Origin: JAZGGS01 sp963714405
GTDB lineage: Bacteria; Bacteroidota; Ignavibacteria; Ignavibacteriales; Ignavibacteriaceae
Direction: 5' to 3'
Assembly: GCA_963714405.1 (NCBI GenBank)
Contig: CAVQOH010000001.1
Location: forward strand, 558,001 to 622,000
Length of the DNA: 64,000 bases
In this document: positions 1 through 10,035 of the stretch, piece after piece
Layout: the number at the start of each line of letters is the position of its first letter
How positions within the stretch are numbered: the stretch's first letter is position 1
Translations under genes and position numbers: made by a program
The notes under the pieces: model-generated
What the model saw: the letters and a program-made list of their open reading frames with translations, nothing else
The model's database searches: none
Told to the model about the DNA's origin: nothing

Positions 1-37
1 ATCTTTTAAAGGTTTATTTATTCAAAAAACTAATTAA

Positions 38-60
38 AGAAAAGAGTTTTGAACTCCTTT
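38..60 (-). terminator. possible terminator of the surface-polymer locus
   Basis: Read on the minus strand, a short hairpin (GAGTT paired with AACTC around a 3-base loop) is followed by a T-rich tract, just downstream of the LVIVD lipoprotein gene. The stem is only about 5 bp and AT-flanked, so this is a weak candidate. Nothing else was recognised in the first 76 bases. Confidence 0.3.
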
Positions 61-76
61 AAAGTTTTTCTAAAAG

Positions 77-1075
77 TTATGGGATTGAAATTGTAATTAA
101 TCCTTCCTCTTCATCTGCTACATAAATATAATTCTCATCCATATCTAGTCCTAATGCAAACCCTGTACTAACTGTACCAATAAGAACAGGTGATGAAACA
201 TTGTTTACATTAAAAATTTTCAGTCCTCGTAATTCAACAGTCATAAAAACTTTACCATCTTTATACAAGATTTCTTTAGCATATCCACCTGAATCGTATG
301 CACCTACAATTATTAAATCTGTAGGATCTGAGAAATCAATAATTCTTAATCCGGCAGTTCCACAGGCAACATAAGCATAAGGAAGTGTTGGATGAATGAC
401 CACATCCTCGGTATATTCAGGAATATCAACCCAACCTATCATTGGATAATTTCCATATCCGTTTTGTAATTCTGAAATATCAAAAATTGATAGACCCATT
501 TCACCGCAAGCAACCAGTAAGTAATTACTATCAGCAGATACACATATTCCCTGTGCAAAACCTGGAGTATCTGCCCCTCCTCTTATATCTGGTTGTGTAG
601 CGTAACTAATCTCTGAAATTTGAACTCCATATTCTGCAACAGTAGTAAATAAAAAATTGGCCATAATATGAAAATTTATAGCTGGTTTTAATGCAAGATT
701 AGTTGCTGTTATAACTGGATTTAGTGGATCAGCAACATTTATAACTGAAACACCAAATCCTCCTGCAGCTATGTATAGAACTGAATCTTTTCGTGCAACT
801 TTGTATGCATATCCTTTCATACCTTCATTAACTGTTTTAATTCTAACAGGATTCCTTACATCAGAAATATCAATAATAGCTACTCCTCCTTCACCTTGTG
901 CTACATAAGCTAAGTTATTATCCACCACAACATCTTGTGAATAACCGGCAGTACTGAATCTGCTTACTACTTTATATCCTCCATCATCTCCATCAATTGA
1001 TTCTGGATCGATTGGAGTACCACAACTTACAAGCAATGATATTACTGCTACAGTTAAACTGAAATATTTAAACAT
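77..1075 (-). CDS. LVIVD-repeat beta-propeller lipoprotein
   Basis: This 332-residue protein starts with a lipoprotein signal: a hydrophobic stretch, then LLVSC with the lipid-modified Cys near residue 18. It should therefore be a membrane-anchored lipoprotein. The rest is a run of about 40-residue repeats of the type 'YVAQGEGGVAIIDISD...P', the LVIVD family, which is predicted to form a beta-propeller. No catalytic residues are recognisable. It is the last gene of a minus-strand run that includes an outer-membrane barrel and poly-gamma-glutamate genes, so a structural or binding role at the surface is plausible. That role is inferred from neighbours only. Confidence 0.8.
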   Translation of the reverse strand: MFKYFSLTVAVISLLVSCGTPIDPESIDGDDGGYKVVSRFSTAGYSQDVVVDNNLAYVAQGEGGVAIIDISDVRNPVRIKTVNEGMKGYAYKVARKDSVLYIAAGGFGVSVINVADPLNPVITATNLALKPAINFHIMANFLFTTVAEYGVQISEISYATQPDIRGGADTPGFAQGICVSADSNYLLVACGEMGLSIFDISELQNGYGNYPMIGWVDIPEYTEDVVIHPTLPYAYVACGTAGLRIIDFSDPTDLIIVGAYDSGGYAKEILYKDGKVFMTVELRGLKIFNVNNVSSPVLIGTVSTGFALGLDMDENYIYVADEEEGLITISIP

Positions 1076-1105
1076 TTTATATCCTTAATAAAATTGATTA
1101 ATAAT

Positions 1106-2246
1106 TTAAAACTTTATATTATATCTGAATTTTATACCAAATTGATACTGCGTATAATCTTTCTCATCAGATAAGTATTCTCTGTTCTCTTCTGCGAGTG
1201 TTTCAGAATCTCTGTAAATCCAATTGAGAAAAGCACTTACAGAAAAATTCTTAAAAACCTGTAAATTATATGATGAATAAATTCTTATGCTTTTATCATC
1301 CCTTCCAGCATGGATAGGATCAAGTTCCAAAAAGTGATCCGTAGTATAAATACGCCTTATAAACTGAACAGTTATACCCACATCATTTTTTAATTTAAAA
1401 ACTTTTGGTAGAGTATAATCAGCACCAAAAATGTAAGTATGTTCAAGGTATGTTGCATCACCTCTTGTTGCAACTGCAGCTTCATCAAAATCATTTGCTT
1501 CATCAATTGCCTTTGCATCAGATGTAACATATCTATAACCGGCATCTACACTTAATTTTTTTGTAACTGATTGATAAATTCTGAAACCGTACAAGTAGTT
1601 ATCGCTGTCATATTCGGTATAGTGTTTATTATGAAAATATCTCATGTAAGAAAAATAAGTACGCAACTTCGTAGTTTTCCATGAAAAGTTATACTGTATC
1701 CAGGTACTGATGTCATCTTTAGAAAAAGCATAAGGAGTAAAAGCTTCTGGTGTATATCCAACTTGCTCAACCCAATCATCATCACGAAAATGTCTTATAT
1801 AGAAATCAGGAATGTATGAATATGAAAGATATACGCTTATCGATTTTGTAATACTCTGCCTCAAGTAAATATCGTACTGTTCCCAATTTTTTATTCCATT
1901 ATTTGCATAAGAATTGGAACTGTATTCCGCGCTTAATGTTGTTTTAAGTTTTCCAATAAATCTATTTGAATAAATTAATCCAACTGAATATGGAATAACC
2001 ATATCATCGTAACTGCTGATGTGAAATCTACCTTCATCTTCTAAATTAATAAATCGATCAATATATTTATCAGAATATTTAAGTATGTTATTATCGTATG
2101 TGGTGCCAGCAGAGAGTTTTAGCTCCCAACTATAGGTTTTCTTTTTTAGGATTACCTCCTGCAAAATTCAGGTTACAAAAACAGATTGAAATAATTATTA
2201 AATAATAAATTTTGCAGTTATGGTTTAATGCTTTTGTAAATTTCAT
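1106..2246 (-). pseudogene. outer-membrane beta-barrel protein, signal peptide and barrel in different frames
   Basis: The signal peptide starts at ATG 2246 (MKFTKALNHNCK, then a hydrophobic stretch ending NLNFAGG) and stops shortly after at 2130. The barrel continues in another frame from about 2164 to 1106, where the only start is a TTG preceded directly by a TGA. Removing one A from the six-base A run (plus-strand T run 2142-2147) joins the two into one protein of about 380 residues. The barrel has alternating aromatic and polar strands and ends in Phe (YNIKF), a typical C-terminal beta signal. Start 2246 lies 8 bases from the upstream stop, so it is operon-like. No family is recognised. 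It follows the polyglutamate genes and could be their outer-membrane partner (inference). The frameshift may be an assembly error. Confidence 0.7.
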
Positions 2247-2253
2247 GGCATCC

Positions 2254-3165
2254 TTAATCTTCCAGTTTAATATCTTTTTTAGGGAATAAAACTCTACCCA
2301 AGATTGTTTTTTTATCTTCATCTAATGGAATTATTTTATAACTGTGAGATCCACGCGGCACATTTATTACAATTTCCTTTGCTTTACCAGGAATTATTTT
2401 TCCACCTTTTTTGTAGGAGGTTATTTCTGATCGGTTGCTGCAAAGACGGTAAGTATTTTTAATTTTACCATTTTCACTAACCTGAATCCGGTAATTTATC
2501 ATACCTTTCATATAATAATGGTTTTCTACACGTGTTAGAACTCTGAGAATAGTAGGGCCGTTAATCTTTACTCTTAACGGTTTGCTTTTAGAAAAGCGGA
2601 AATAGTGAGATATTTCTTCACCGCTAATAAGATCAACCGGTTCTTTAGGATATAAAGGAGATAGAGGCACCCAATCTATTTTTTTTACTTTACTTTTTCT
2701 GAATAAATACCTTGCCGCAACATTTGGTAATTTAGCCCCTGTCCAGATTTCCAGAGTATGTTCACCTAAACCAAATTCAAGAGTTAAAGTTTTTCCAACA
2801 CCCGGATTTCCAAAAGATTTTATATTATACCTTGCACTTTCTGATTTTTGAACATCCTCATATTCAACTTTTATTTTATTTGCACCATCAATCCTATAAT
2901 AAAGATTGTAATCAAGGTAATCACTTTTGCTCGCTGTAAATTGAACCCTAGTAATAATTTTTAATTTCCCCGGTCCTTTTACAGAGATGATAGATGCTTC
3001 TTTATAATTTAAAGGATAGTAAGATTTACTTTTTCCGGAAATTATAGTTTTTAAAGTTGTCTGTGCATTTTTTGGTTTAATAACTTTTGTCGTTGTTTTT
3101 TGCGCTATTGATAAATTTGGCAAATAAAAAATGAAGATTAGAATAAAAAGTTTTGTGTATTTCAT
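2254..3165 (-). CDS. secreted protein of unknown function, next to polyglutamate genes
   Basis: This 303-residue protein has a clear signal peptide (MKYTKLFILIFIFYL...SIAQ, cleavage near residue 21). The mature part is rich in Lys and beta-strand-forming residues. It seems to contain two related halves, each with a 'G(P)xxLxxxTRV' segment (near residues 65 and 205) and a 'lEIWTGA / hSYKIIPL' type ending, suggesting a duplicated beta-sandwich. No family was recognised. It sits between pgsW and the barrel gene in the same direction, with short gaps, so an envelope role in the polymer system is a fair guess, not shown. Confidence 0.7.
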   Translation of the reverse strand: MKYTKLFILIFIFYLPNLSIAQKTTTKVIKPKNAQTTLKTIISGKSKSYYPLNYKEASIISVKGPGKLKIITRVQFTASKSDYLDYNLYYRIDGANKIKVEYEDVQKSESARYNIKSFGNPGVGKTLTLEFGLGEHTLEIWTGAKLPNVAARYLFRKSKVKKIDWVPLSPLYPKEPVDLISGEEISHYFRFSKSKPLRVKINGPTILRVLTRVENHYYMKGMINYRIQVSENGKIKNTYRLCSNRSEITSYKKGGKIIPGKAKEIVINVPRGSHSYKIIPLDEDKKTILGRVLFPKKDIKLED

Positions 3166-3217
3166 ACTAGTTAATATTAAATATATTAGCTTGAATATAT
3201 CATTCTATGAATTTCAT

Positions 3218-4336
3218 CTAGTTTAGTTTGTGTAAAGGAACATGTTCTGCACCAAGGCGATGTCTTTTCTTCTCCATAATAAATACGAGCGATACTGCAA
3301 TTATTAAAAACAGTGTAACCATCACTGCCAAAGTCATGCTGTATTGTTTTTGTATAAAAATTTCACCTTCACCTGGAAGCGGCAATGGGATCGGGTTAAC
3401 TGGGAGTCCATATTTTTTAGCGAGATGAGTAATGTTCAACATATGAATTATCGGCATATTTTCCTGCGCCATTAAAACCAATACACCGCTTCTCGGAAAA
3501 TTCTTCATAGCTAATGATTTTGATAAACCGGTGGAAATAAATTGTACATTTTCGGTTGATCCGAGACTAGCAATTCCACCTCCAACATTAATAAATGCTT
3601 TAATACGATTTCCTTTTCTCTCTTTGTTATAGACATTCATACGTTTTTCGATACTATTTTCAAGATATTCTTCATTTATTAAATCAATTTTGTTTCTATA
3701 TATTGCATCAATAATCAACTCTCTTGCTTCAGGGCTTAGGCCTCTTCCTCTATCGAGCCCTCCGCCAACTGAAGCAGCTATAGATTTGTATTTAAAAACT
3801 TTAGCTTTATAAAGAACTCTTTCCATATCAAGCCAGGTAAAGTATGGATCGTTTGCCCCCCAGTTTGATGCACCCACTGAAGTGATTACAATTGCATTTA
3901 AGTTTAGTGTTTGTAATGCGGATAATACTGCAATGTTCAATCCGGGCAGTGAACCCGTAAATGCAACAGCAACCAGATCGCCTTTTTTCAAGTCTGATTC
4001 CATTAGCATATCAACCACAACTGCTGCAAAATTTGGATTTGTTGCTGTTAGTTTTGCTTCGATGTAACCACGATCTGTTGTGATTAATGTAATATCCTGT
4101 CCTATCAGTGCTGTTTCGTTTGGATCGTTTAAATCATCAATAAAAACACCTTTTTGAAGACGATATTCTTTTAAAATATCCGCCGCTTTTTTTGCTAATT
4201 TAGATGCTTCCAGTTTTTGATTATACCATTCTCTTCTAACATCGACTTTGCCGTTTTCAACAGCAAGAAATGCAAGTAAAGCCAGTAGTGCTAACACACT
4301 TAATACTCTTTTGGATCCTGCTCTGAATAAATACAT
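3218..4336 (-). CDS. pgsW: poly-gamma-glutamate system protein PgsW
   Basis: This 372-residue protein has an N-terminal membrane segment (about residues 10-25) and a second one near residues 330-352, with a large domain between them. The domain carries Gly-rich motifs (VAFTGSLPGLNIAVLSA, SVGASNWGAN, NVGGGIASLGS). This layout and its place directly after pgsB and pgsC match the PgsW family found in poly-gamma-glutamate operons of many non-Bacillus bacteria. Its biochemical role is not established. The gene begins 23 bases after the pgsC stop, so all three genes are probably co-transcribed. No capA/pgsA homologue was seen here. Confidence 0.85.
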   Translation of the reverse strand: MYLFRAGSKRVLSVLALLALLAFLAVENGKVDVRREWYNQKLEASKLAKKAADILKEYRLQKGVFIDDLNDPNETALIGQDITLITTDRGYIEAKLTATNPNFAAVVVDMLMESDLKKGDLVAVAFTGSLPGLNIAVLSALQTLNLNAIVITSVGASNWGANDPYFTWLDMERVLYKAKVFKYKSIAASVGGGLDRGRGLSPEARELIIDAIYRNKIDLINEEYLENSIEKRMNVYNKERKGNRIKAFINVGGGIASLGSTENVQFISTGLSKSLAMKNFPRSGVLVLMAQENMPIIHMLNITHLAKKYGLPVNPIPLPLPGEGEIFIQKQYSMTLAVMVTLFLIIAVSLVFIMEKKRHRLGAEHVPLHKLN

Positions 4337-4359
4337 TTATAAACTACTCCTGCCCGGAA

Positions 4360-4812
4360 TCATAATGGAAGTAACTCACCATTAAATAAAATAATTACCA
4401 GTAAGCGTACCAATACTGAAGTAATAAACAATACGCATAAAGTTCTGTAAATCCCCTGCTTGCCAAACCAGTGAGCTATTAAGCCGGGAATAACCCAACC
4501 AACTGCTTGAAGTTGCACTGTACTTGTTGTAACATCAATCAGAAGAAAATGTCGTGAGAAATTAGCTAGTAAGCAACCAATCAACAAGCAAACAACCATT
4601 TGCCTTCTACCATAAAGAAAGGTATAATTCCCTAAAATCTTTACAAGCAGATATGTAATAAGGCTAACTATAATTATTCCGGCCAACCGATCAGGCTGCG
4701 ATAATTGTAATGCAATATAACCGGGAACAACAATTCCACCCGCAGCCAATCCAAATACCTCATAAGAAAGTAGGCTAAAAATTAAACCTAATGTTATAGC
4801 AAGTTCAACCAT
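4360..4812 (-). CDS. pgsC: poly-gamma-glutamate synthase membrane subunit PgsC/CapC
   Basis: This small, very hydrophobic protein has about four or five membrane helices. It carries the family features LxLxxxxYEVFGLAAGGIVVPGYIAL near the start and GRRQMV in the middle. PgsC/CapC works with PgsB to polymerise glutamate at the inner membrane. ATG 4812 (MVELAITLG) is chosen because AACAGGAGT lies just upstream and because it matches the family N-terminus. An upstream start at 4863 would add 17 residues inside pgsB. The chosen start overlaps the pgsB stop by 8 bases, as expected for translationally coupled subunits. Confidence 0.9.
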   Translation of the reverse strand: MVELAITLGLIFSLLSYEVFGLAAGGIVVPGYIALQLSQPDRLAGIIIVSLITYLLVKILGNYTFLYGRRQMVVCLLIGCLLANFSRHFLLIDVTTSTVQLQAVGWVIPGLIAHWFGKQGIYRTLCVLFITSVLVRLLVIILFNGELLPL

Positions 4813-5992
4813 TATTAATACTCCTGTTCTCAAAGAAATCTGCAACTTTTCCACCCATTCCACCCATATTACCTATAGCAACTACAGTGCATTCATCATC
4901 AGTATGTGATAAAACTTTTTCAAAAACTACAGAAGGTTCTGTCCATCCAAGATTAATTATTTTTTTCTTATCTACACCTTCCGAAATTGATAAATCTTTT
5001 ACAACATCAGTAGATTGACCTATTAACATTAAATAATCCAATTCGTTATTTAAATTTTTTCCAAGCATCTCAGCAAGTTGTTTCGAGCGGTCCATTCGAT
5101 CATGCCTGGTATTAAGCAATACTATCTTTGGACCCTTAAATCCAATTTCATTTTTTATTTTGTTCCATATCATGAGTGTAGATTGATAATCATTCGCAGC
5201 AAATGCATTAAAAAAATTTGTGATTTTATTAAAAGCATTAACTTTGTAAAGCTTTAATGCTCCTGCATCGGGATTTGCGTTGTACATACCTTTTAAAGCT
5301 ACTGTACGTTCAATACCAAGGTGCTTACATACTGATAATGCGATAGCTACATTTTCCTTATGCTCCAAATAATTAAATCCCTGCATTTCTTCATCTGTAA
5401 CTAAATCAGGATCTGAAATATGAATTTTAGATTTATTTTTCTTAGCTATTTTTTTCAGTATTTCTGAACCATCTGTTTCATTCATGAAAAAATGTTGATT
5501 GACAGGAATTGTTTTGCTCAGAACAGAGGCAATTTCCGGAAGTGTGTATCCCATAACATCAACGTGATCTAAACGAACGTTGGTAATTACACCTATTGTT
5601 GAATGGATCATTTTTTTTTCAGTTATCCACTGGTATTGCGGTTCAAGTGCCATACATTCCATTACAATAGCTTCTACTTTCGCTTTAGCTGCAAACCTGA
5701 TTATTGAAAGCTGCTCGATTATATTAGGACTCCCCTTCCGGTGAACTATAGCTTCACTTCCATCTTCGAGAATTAATCTTGGATATGTACCAGTAACTTT
5801 AGTAATGGTTTTAATACTGCCCTCGCGTAAACCTCCGCCAATCAATCTTGTTACACTTGATTTTCCACGTGTACCGTTAACATGGATTCTAATAGGAATT
5901 GAGTGAATTCTTTTTTGATGCAAGAAATACTCAACCACTCCAAAAAGGGAAGCAAGAAGAATAATAATCAGTAACAGTAGCGAAACGTACAT
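4805..5992 (-). CDS. pgsB: poly-gamma-glutamate synthase PgsB/CapB
   Basis: This 395-residue protein has one N-terminal membrane helix (residues 2-22) followed by an ATP-dependent amide ligase domain of the Mur-ligase type. The P-loop reads NGTRGKSSVTR near residue 40. Other family blocks are ECMALEPQYQW near residue 112 and TNVRLDHVDVMG near 132. PgsB activates and joins glutamate residues through gamma links to make poly-gamma-glutamate. Length and motifs match complete family members. It leads the pgsB-pgsC-pgsW set and begins 30 bases after the C25 protein gene, so they may share a transcript. Confidence 0.93.
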   Translation of the reverse strand: MYVSLLLLIIILLASLFGVVEYFLHQKRIHSIPIRIHVNGTRGKSSVTRLIGGGLREGSIKTITKVTGTYPRLILEDGSEAIVHRKGSPNIIEQLSIIRFAAKAKVEAIVMECMALEPQYQWITEKKMIHSTIGVITNVRLDHVDVMGYTLPEIASVLSKTIPVNQHFFMNETDGSEILKKIAKKNKSKIHISDPDLVTDEEMQGFNYLEHKENVAIALSVCKHLGIERTVALKGMYNANPDAGALKLYKVNAFNKITNFFNAFAANDYQSTLMIWNKIKNEIGFKGPKIVLLNTRHDRMDRSKQLAEMLGKNLNNELDYLMLIGQSTDVVKDLSISEGVDKKKIINLGWTEPSVVFEKVLSHTDDECTVVAIGNMGGMGGKVADFFENRSINNG

Positions 5993-6022
5993 TTATAATA
6001 TTCTTTTTTAAACTAAATACTT

Positions 6023-9000
6023 TTACTTTAATAGTATAAGTTTTTTAGTTTGAACAAAATTACCTGCAAGAAGCTGGTAAAAATAAACACCAGAACCAGC
6101 TTTATATCCAAAATCATTTTTACCATCCCAGGTTAATTCATACCTTCCTTGCGGTTGATCAGAATTTTGTAGTGTTCTAACAAGCTGTCCATCTATCCTG
6201 AAAATTCTTAGTGCTACATATCCAGATTCTGGTAAATCATATCTTATTTTTGTTTCAGGGTTAAACGGATTTGGATAATTTTGGTATAAAGCATATTCAG
6301 TTGGTAAAATGTTTTCAGAAGTGTTTTCATTTCCAACTGAAACAACAGTTGCACTATCAGTAGTAATTTTAATGGCAAAATTATCTGTTAATTCATTTGC
6401 GGTAACTGAATATATATCATCAAAAACATATAGTAAACCTATATCTTCATTGTTGTTTTCTATACCAATTGTAGAACTGCCTGGTTCAGTAACGACTTTA
6501 TATTGGCATATAATTTCACCATCTCCGGTTTGAGTAGGATAAAATGCTGGATCCAGTAATATCACCTGGAATGTTTCTCTATTTGTATAATCATCACTAT
6601 GTCCAACTTCGGACCATTCAACTATAAACCTGTGGTTTGCCGCATCGTTATAGTAGTATAACTTTCCTGTTTCCTGCGGGTTGTTAGAGAATAAATCATC
6701 CCAGAAAACACCAATCATATTGTTAATTCCATCAGCACGAGGTAAAGGATAATTTTGTGATGCTGTTAATGTTCCACTTCCAGGTGCAATCCATCCATCA
6801 GTACTGATCCTAATTTGGGAATAATTAATACCGTAATACCTAAAAGAAAATGGAATGTTAGTAGTAACAGTTAAATCACTTGCACCTCCCCTGGGAATTT
6901 CTGTACCAATTCCACTTATTTCAAACCAATCAAATTCCGGAGATTGCTGCCAAAGATTATCTTCGCTGGAATATGCATAATATCCATACTGATCAGGACC
7001 AGATGGATCATAAACGGATGGTTTAGCAATTGGAATTGAAAATGTATCCACTATGGAATATTGGTATAAACCATTTTGAGTTTCCAGTTGCAGGGAATAC
7101 GAAGCCGAATAAGGAATAGGGCAATTGCTGCTAACCTTAACAGTAAAATAATCTGTGATATTTTTTGCACTACTATCTATTTGAATCGTTTCAAATAAAC
7201 CAACTGAATCCAGAATGGTTATATATTGATCATTTGAACGCAGTATTCCTTTAACATCAGGTGCAACATCATCCCCAATGTTGTTGATTGTTAAAAAAAC
7301 ATTAACAGTTTCACCCGGGTCCATTCGATAGTTTTTCAACAGGTTTCCATCATCATCAATAAAACTATCTGAATATTGCAGCTGGCAGCCGTGAACAACT
7401 TCGTTGCGATAATAATTCCAGGATTTAGTTGTACTGTAAACATGCAACTTGAAAGGTATTACCGAGCCAACTTTGCATGCCGGTTTAACAAAAAATTGAA
7501 ATGGTGAACCCTGCATCGAATCGTTTGGAGCAAGCGTTCCGAAATTTACTGAATCCGTTGTTACAATTTCAACAATGTTTGCAACACTATCGTGAACAGT
7601 AAGTTTAGCGAAAACATCCTGCGCAATTTGGGTTCCATAATTTTTTAAGGTATAAGTAATTGTACAATTTTCATTTGGATTAATTAATCCATCATTATTT
7701 CCATCAATATCTGTAACAACCGGGCGCCTGGTAGGAGCAACGTTTTCTTCACCTTCAACAACATAAATAGTCCCTTCAAATGGAACAACTTTTTTACCAC
7801 GCACTACTAAATCTAATTCACCAACTCCTGTTGCATTAATATCTAAGGTTAATAAACCGCCGGGTGAAGTTTTACCAACTTCGTACACACCATTTCCTGA
7901 GATGCAAACTTCAGCATTTGCAACTGGATTTCCACTTGACGAAAAATTTACAGAAACCTGCGGTTGACCAAATCCAACAACAACTGTATCAGTATAAGTT
8001 ACATTAATATTTTCTGGAGTATCTTTCCATACATGCAAACTTGGATCACCAAGCACACAATAAACCCTGTAGTGATATTCTACCCAGTAAGTATTTCCAA
8101 AAACTTCATACATATATAATCTACCCCTGTTTAAGCCTTCACCCGGGCTGTCCATTCCTTCAGAGAACATCCCCATATAAATTCCCATATCAATCTTATT
8201 GTTGTAAGTAGTATGAGTGTTTGAAGTTGGACCAACAAATGCACAAGCACCTCTTGGTTCAAATTCAGCGCCAAGTTGCACCCATGCCTCACCAAAGCAA
8301 TTTCCTCCGTTGGCGTCAAACATTGCAACACCGCAGCCGATACTTGTAACAAAAGTTAATTTTTCTCCATTGTTAAGTGTACTAACATCTGAAGTTTGAA
8401 ATGGAATACAATCTGCCCACCATCCGCTGCTCCAGCCTTCACCGCGATAATTGAGAAAACTTCTTCCTTCATTAATCATATTAATAATATCACCAACATT
8501 TCCCGGGCAAGGGTATCCGTTGTACATTGAATCAACAGACAAAAAGTTTCCGTCTTCCTCTAACATTTTACTGGCAGTAAATCTTTTAGTATAAATCTGA
8601 GAAATGTATGCATCGTTAGAACAAACCAATCCTTTCCTGAACCAATCTGGTTCAGCTATATAAGGAGTTTTTTCATAACCTATAAATTTGTTTATCATTG
8701 TTCTGAGCCTGTAATCACCCTGGTTTGTAAATCTTCCAATCATCATCTCTGGAAAGTAATCACCGCCTTCTAGCTCAACAAAATAATTTTCGTAAACAAA
8801 TGTAAAATCATAAGAAATATATTTTACTGGGGCTACACCATCATCACCCACAATAAGTACATGGGTGGGAGTGTTTTCCCAGTTTGTGTATGCATCTAAA
8901 ATGTGATCTTTAACGATATTGGGTGTATTTTCATTAGCACCAATATCACTAAACTTTGTAACATGAATGTACGTACCTGTTTTGTGTTTCCAGCCTGCGT

Positions 9001-9781
9001 AAGTTTGAAAATCAGGTTCCAGTACATCAGGAACAATACAGAGCATAAAATCAAAACCTAATTCATCTCCGTGATATTCTCTTTGAAGAACTTCATCATA
9101 ATTGAAAATAAAACTCCTGTACAATTTAGCAAAGGATGGAGCAATGGGTTTTTTTGGTGTTAGCTTAGGATTTATTCCCATTCCTGAGCCGTAATTAATG
9201 CGTATTGTTATTGATGAATAAATTTCTATTTGTTTAGTTGCAGGAGAATATCTTAGAGGAAATATTGAAACGCGTGCAATTCTAAAATCTCTAAAAACTG
9301 CTGGATCTTCAATCTTTACTATTTCTTGCGGATATAAACTGGAAGAGCTATAGGCCGCTTGGTTTTCAATATAATTTGTTTCGGGTTTACCCTCTATCCA
9401 GCTTTCTCTTGCAGGTGGAAGATTAATACCTTCAATAATTTTAGATTCTCCGGTTTCAATCACCTCTACGCTAACTGTTCCTTGATAAGGAATTGCTAAC
9501 ACTTTGGCAAAGTGTGGTATTTCAGGAAATCCAATTTCAGTAGTAATGGCTTCACTTCCCAAATCAATTGCATGATAAGTTTTTCCTTCTGCATCAAATT
9601 CACCAATCATTAATCCAGGTAAGTTAACCTTCACTACAGTACTTGTAATGTCATCGCTTAATATTTGAATTTCTGGTTGTGAATTTGGTAATGAACTATT
9701 ATCGAGTGATACCCACTGGGCAAGTATTGTGGAGTTAATTAAAAATAAACTGGTTATAATAAAAGTTGATATCTTTATCAT
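6023..9781 (-). CDS. gingipain-like C25 family protein with T9SS sorting domain
   Basis: This large secreted protein of about 1250 residues starts at ATG 9781, preceded by GGGAG; an in-frame ATG 15 bases upstream is less likely. In order it has a signal peptide, a C25-type propeptide (about 40-220), a caspase-like C25 domain (about 240-590), an Ig-like segment, CARDB-like beta domains, a NIDO-like beta domain (about 940-1130) and a C-terminal T9SS sorting domain with NYPNPFNP and GVYFYQLLAG. The catalytic Cys block is present (SIGCGVAMFD, Cys about 483). At the place of the catalytic His the sequence is YRGEG (Glu about 448) instead of the usual GHG, so peptidase activity is doubtful. It is exported through T9SS to the cell surface or medium. 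Confidence 0.88.
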   Translation of the reverse strand: MIKISTFIITSLFLINSTILAQWVSLDNSSLPNSQPEIQILSDDITSTVVKVNLPGLMIGEFDAEGKTYHAIDLGSEAITTEIGFPEIPHFAKVLAIPYQGTVSVEVIETGESKIIEGINLPPARESWIEGKPETNYIENQAAYSSSSLYPQEIVKIEDPAVFRDFRIARVSIFPLRYSPATKQIEIYSSITIRINYGSGMGINPKLTPKKPIAPSFAKLYRSFIFNYDEVLQREYHGDELGFDFMLCIVPDVLEPDFQTYAGWKHKTGTYIHVTKFSDIGANENTPNIVKDHILDAYTNWENTPTHVLIVGDDGVAPVKYISYDFTFVYENYFVELEGGDYFPEMMIGRFTNQGDYRLRTMINKFIGYEKTPYIAEPDWFRKGLVCSNDAYISQIYTKRFTASKMLEEDGNFLSVDSMYNGYPCPGNVGDIINMINEGRSFLNYRGEGWSSGWWADCIPFQTSDVSTLNNGEKLTFVTSIGCGVAMFDANGGNCFGEAWVQLGAEFEPRGACAFVGPTSNTHTTYNNKIDMGIYMGMFSEGMDSPGEGLNRGRLYMYEVFGNTYWVEYHYRVYCVLGDPSLHVWKDTPENINVTYTDTVVVGFGQPQVSVNFSSSGNPVANAEVCISGNGVYEVGKTSPGGLLTLDINATGVGELDLVVRGKKVVPFEGTIYVVEGEENVAPTRRPVVTDIDGNNDGLINPNENCTITYTLKNYGTQIAQDVFAKLTVHDSVANIVEIVTTDSVNFGTLAPNDSMQGSPFQFFVKPACKVGSVIPFKLHVYSTTKSWNYYRNEVVHGCQLQYSDSFIDDDGNLLKNYRMDPGETVNVFLTINNIGDDVAPDVKGILRSNDQYITILDSVGLFETIQIDSSAKNITDYFTVKVSSNCPIPYSASYSLQLETQNGLYQYSIVDTFSIPIAKPSVYDPSGPDQYGYYAYSSEDNLWQQSPEFDWFEISGIGTEIPRGGASDLTVTTNIPFSFRYYGINYSQIRISTDGWIAPGSGTLTASQNYPLPRADGINNMIGVFWDDLFSNNPQETGKLYYYNDAANHRFIVEWSEVGHSDDYTNRETFQVILLDPAFYPTQTGDGEIICQYKVVTEPGSSTIGIENNNEDIGLLYVFDDIYSVTANELTDNFAIKITTDSATVVSVGNENTSENILPTEYALYQNYPNPFNPETKIRYDLPESGYVALRIFRIDGQLVRTLQNSDQPQGRYELTWDGKNDFGYKAGSGVYFYQLLAGNFVQTKKLILLK

Positions 9782-10035
9782 AACTAAATCTCCCACTGTT
9801 ATTAGAAATAATAAATAATTGCTGTTGGATAAACTTGTTCATTTCTATAAGCCCAACAAGCATCATATTCTTAATTACATTAAACAAATATAGATGAAAA
9901 TAAAATCAATAAAACTTGATAATTAGCAAGTATTCTTATTATTGTAACTCATAATGATACGCTGGATTTGCAGAAATGTTTAATAGTTGGAAATTATTTT
10001 GATGTGGAAGCATCAATGTTGTTTATGTAGAATGA

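Noticed and set aside
2130..2164. A AAA AAG-like run as a programmed -1 frameshift joining signal peptide and barrel
   Set aside because: Joining the two parts needs the opposite shift (+1, or removal of one base), so the -1 slippery signal cannot do it.
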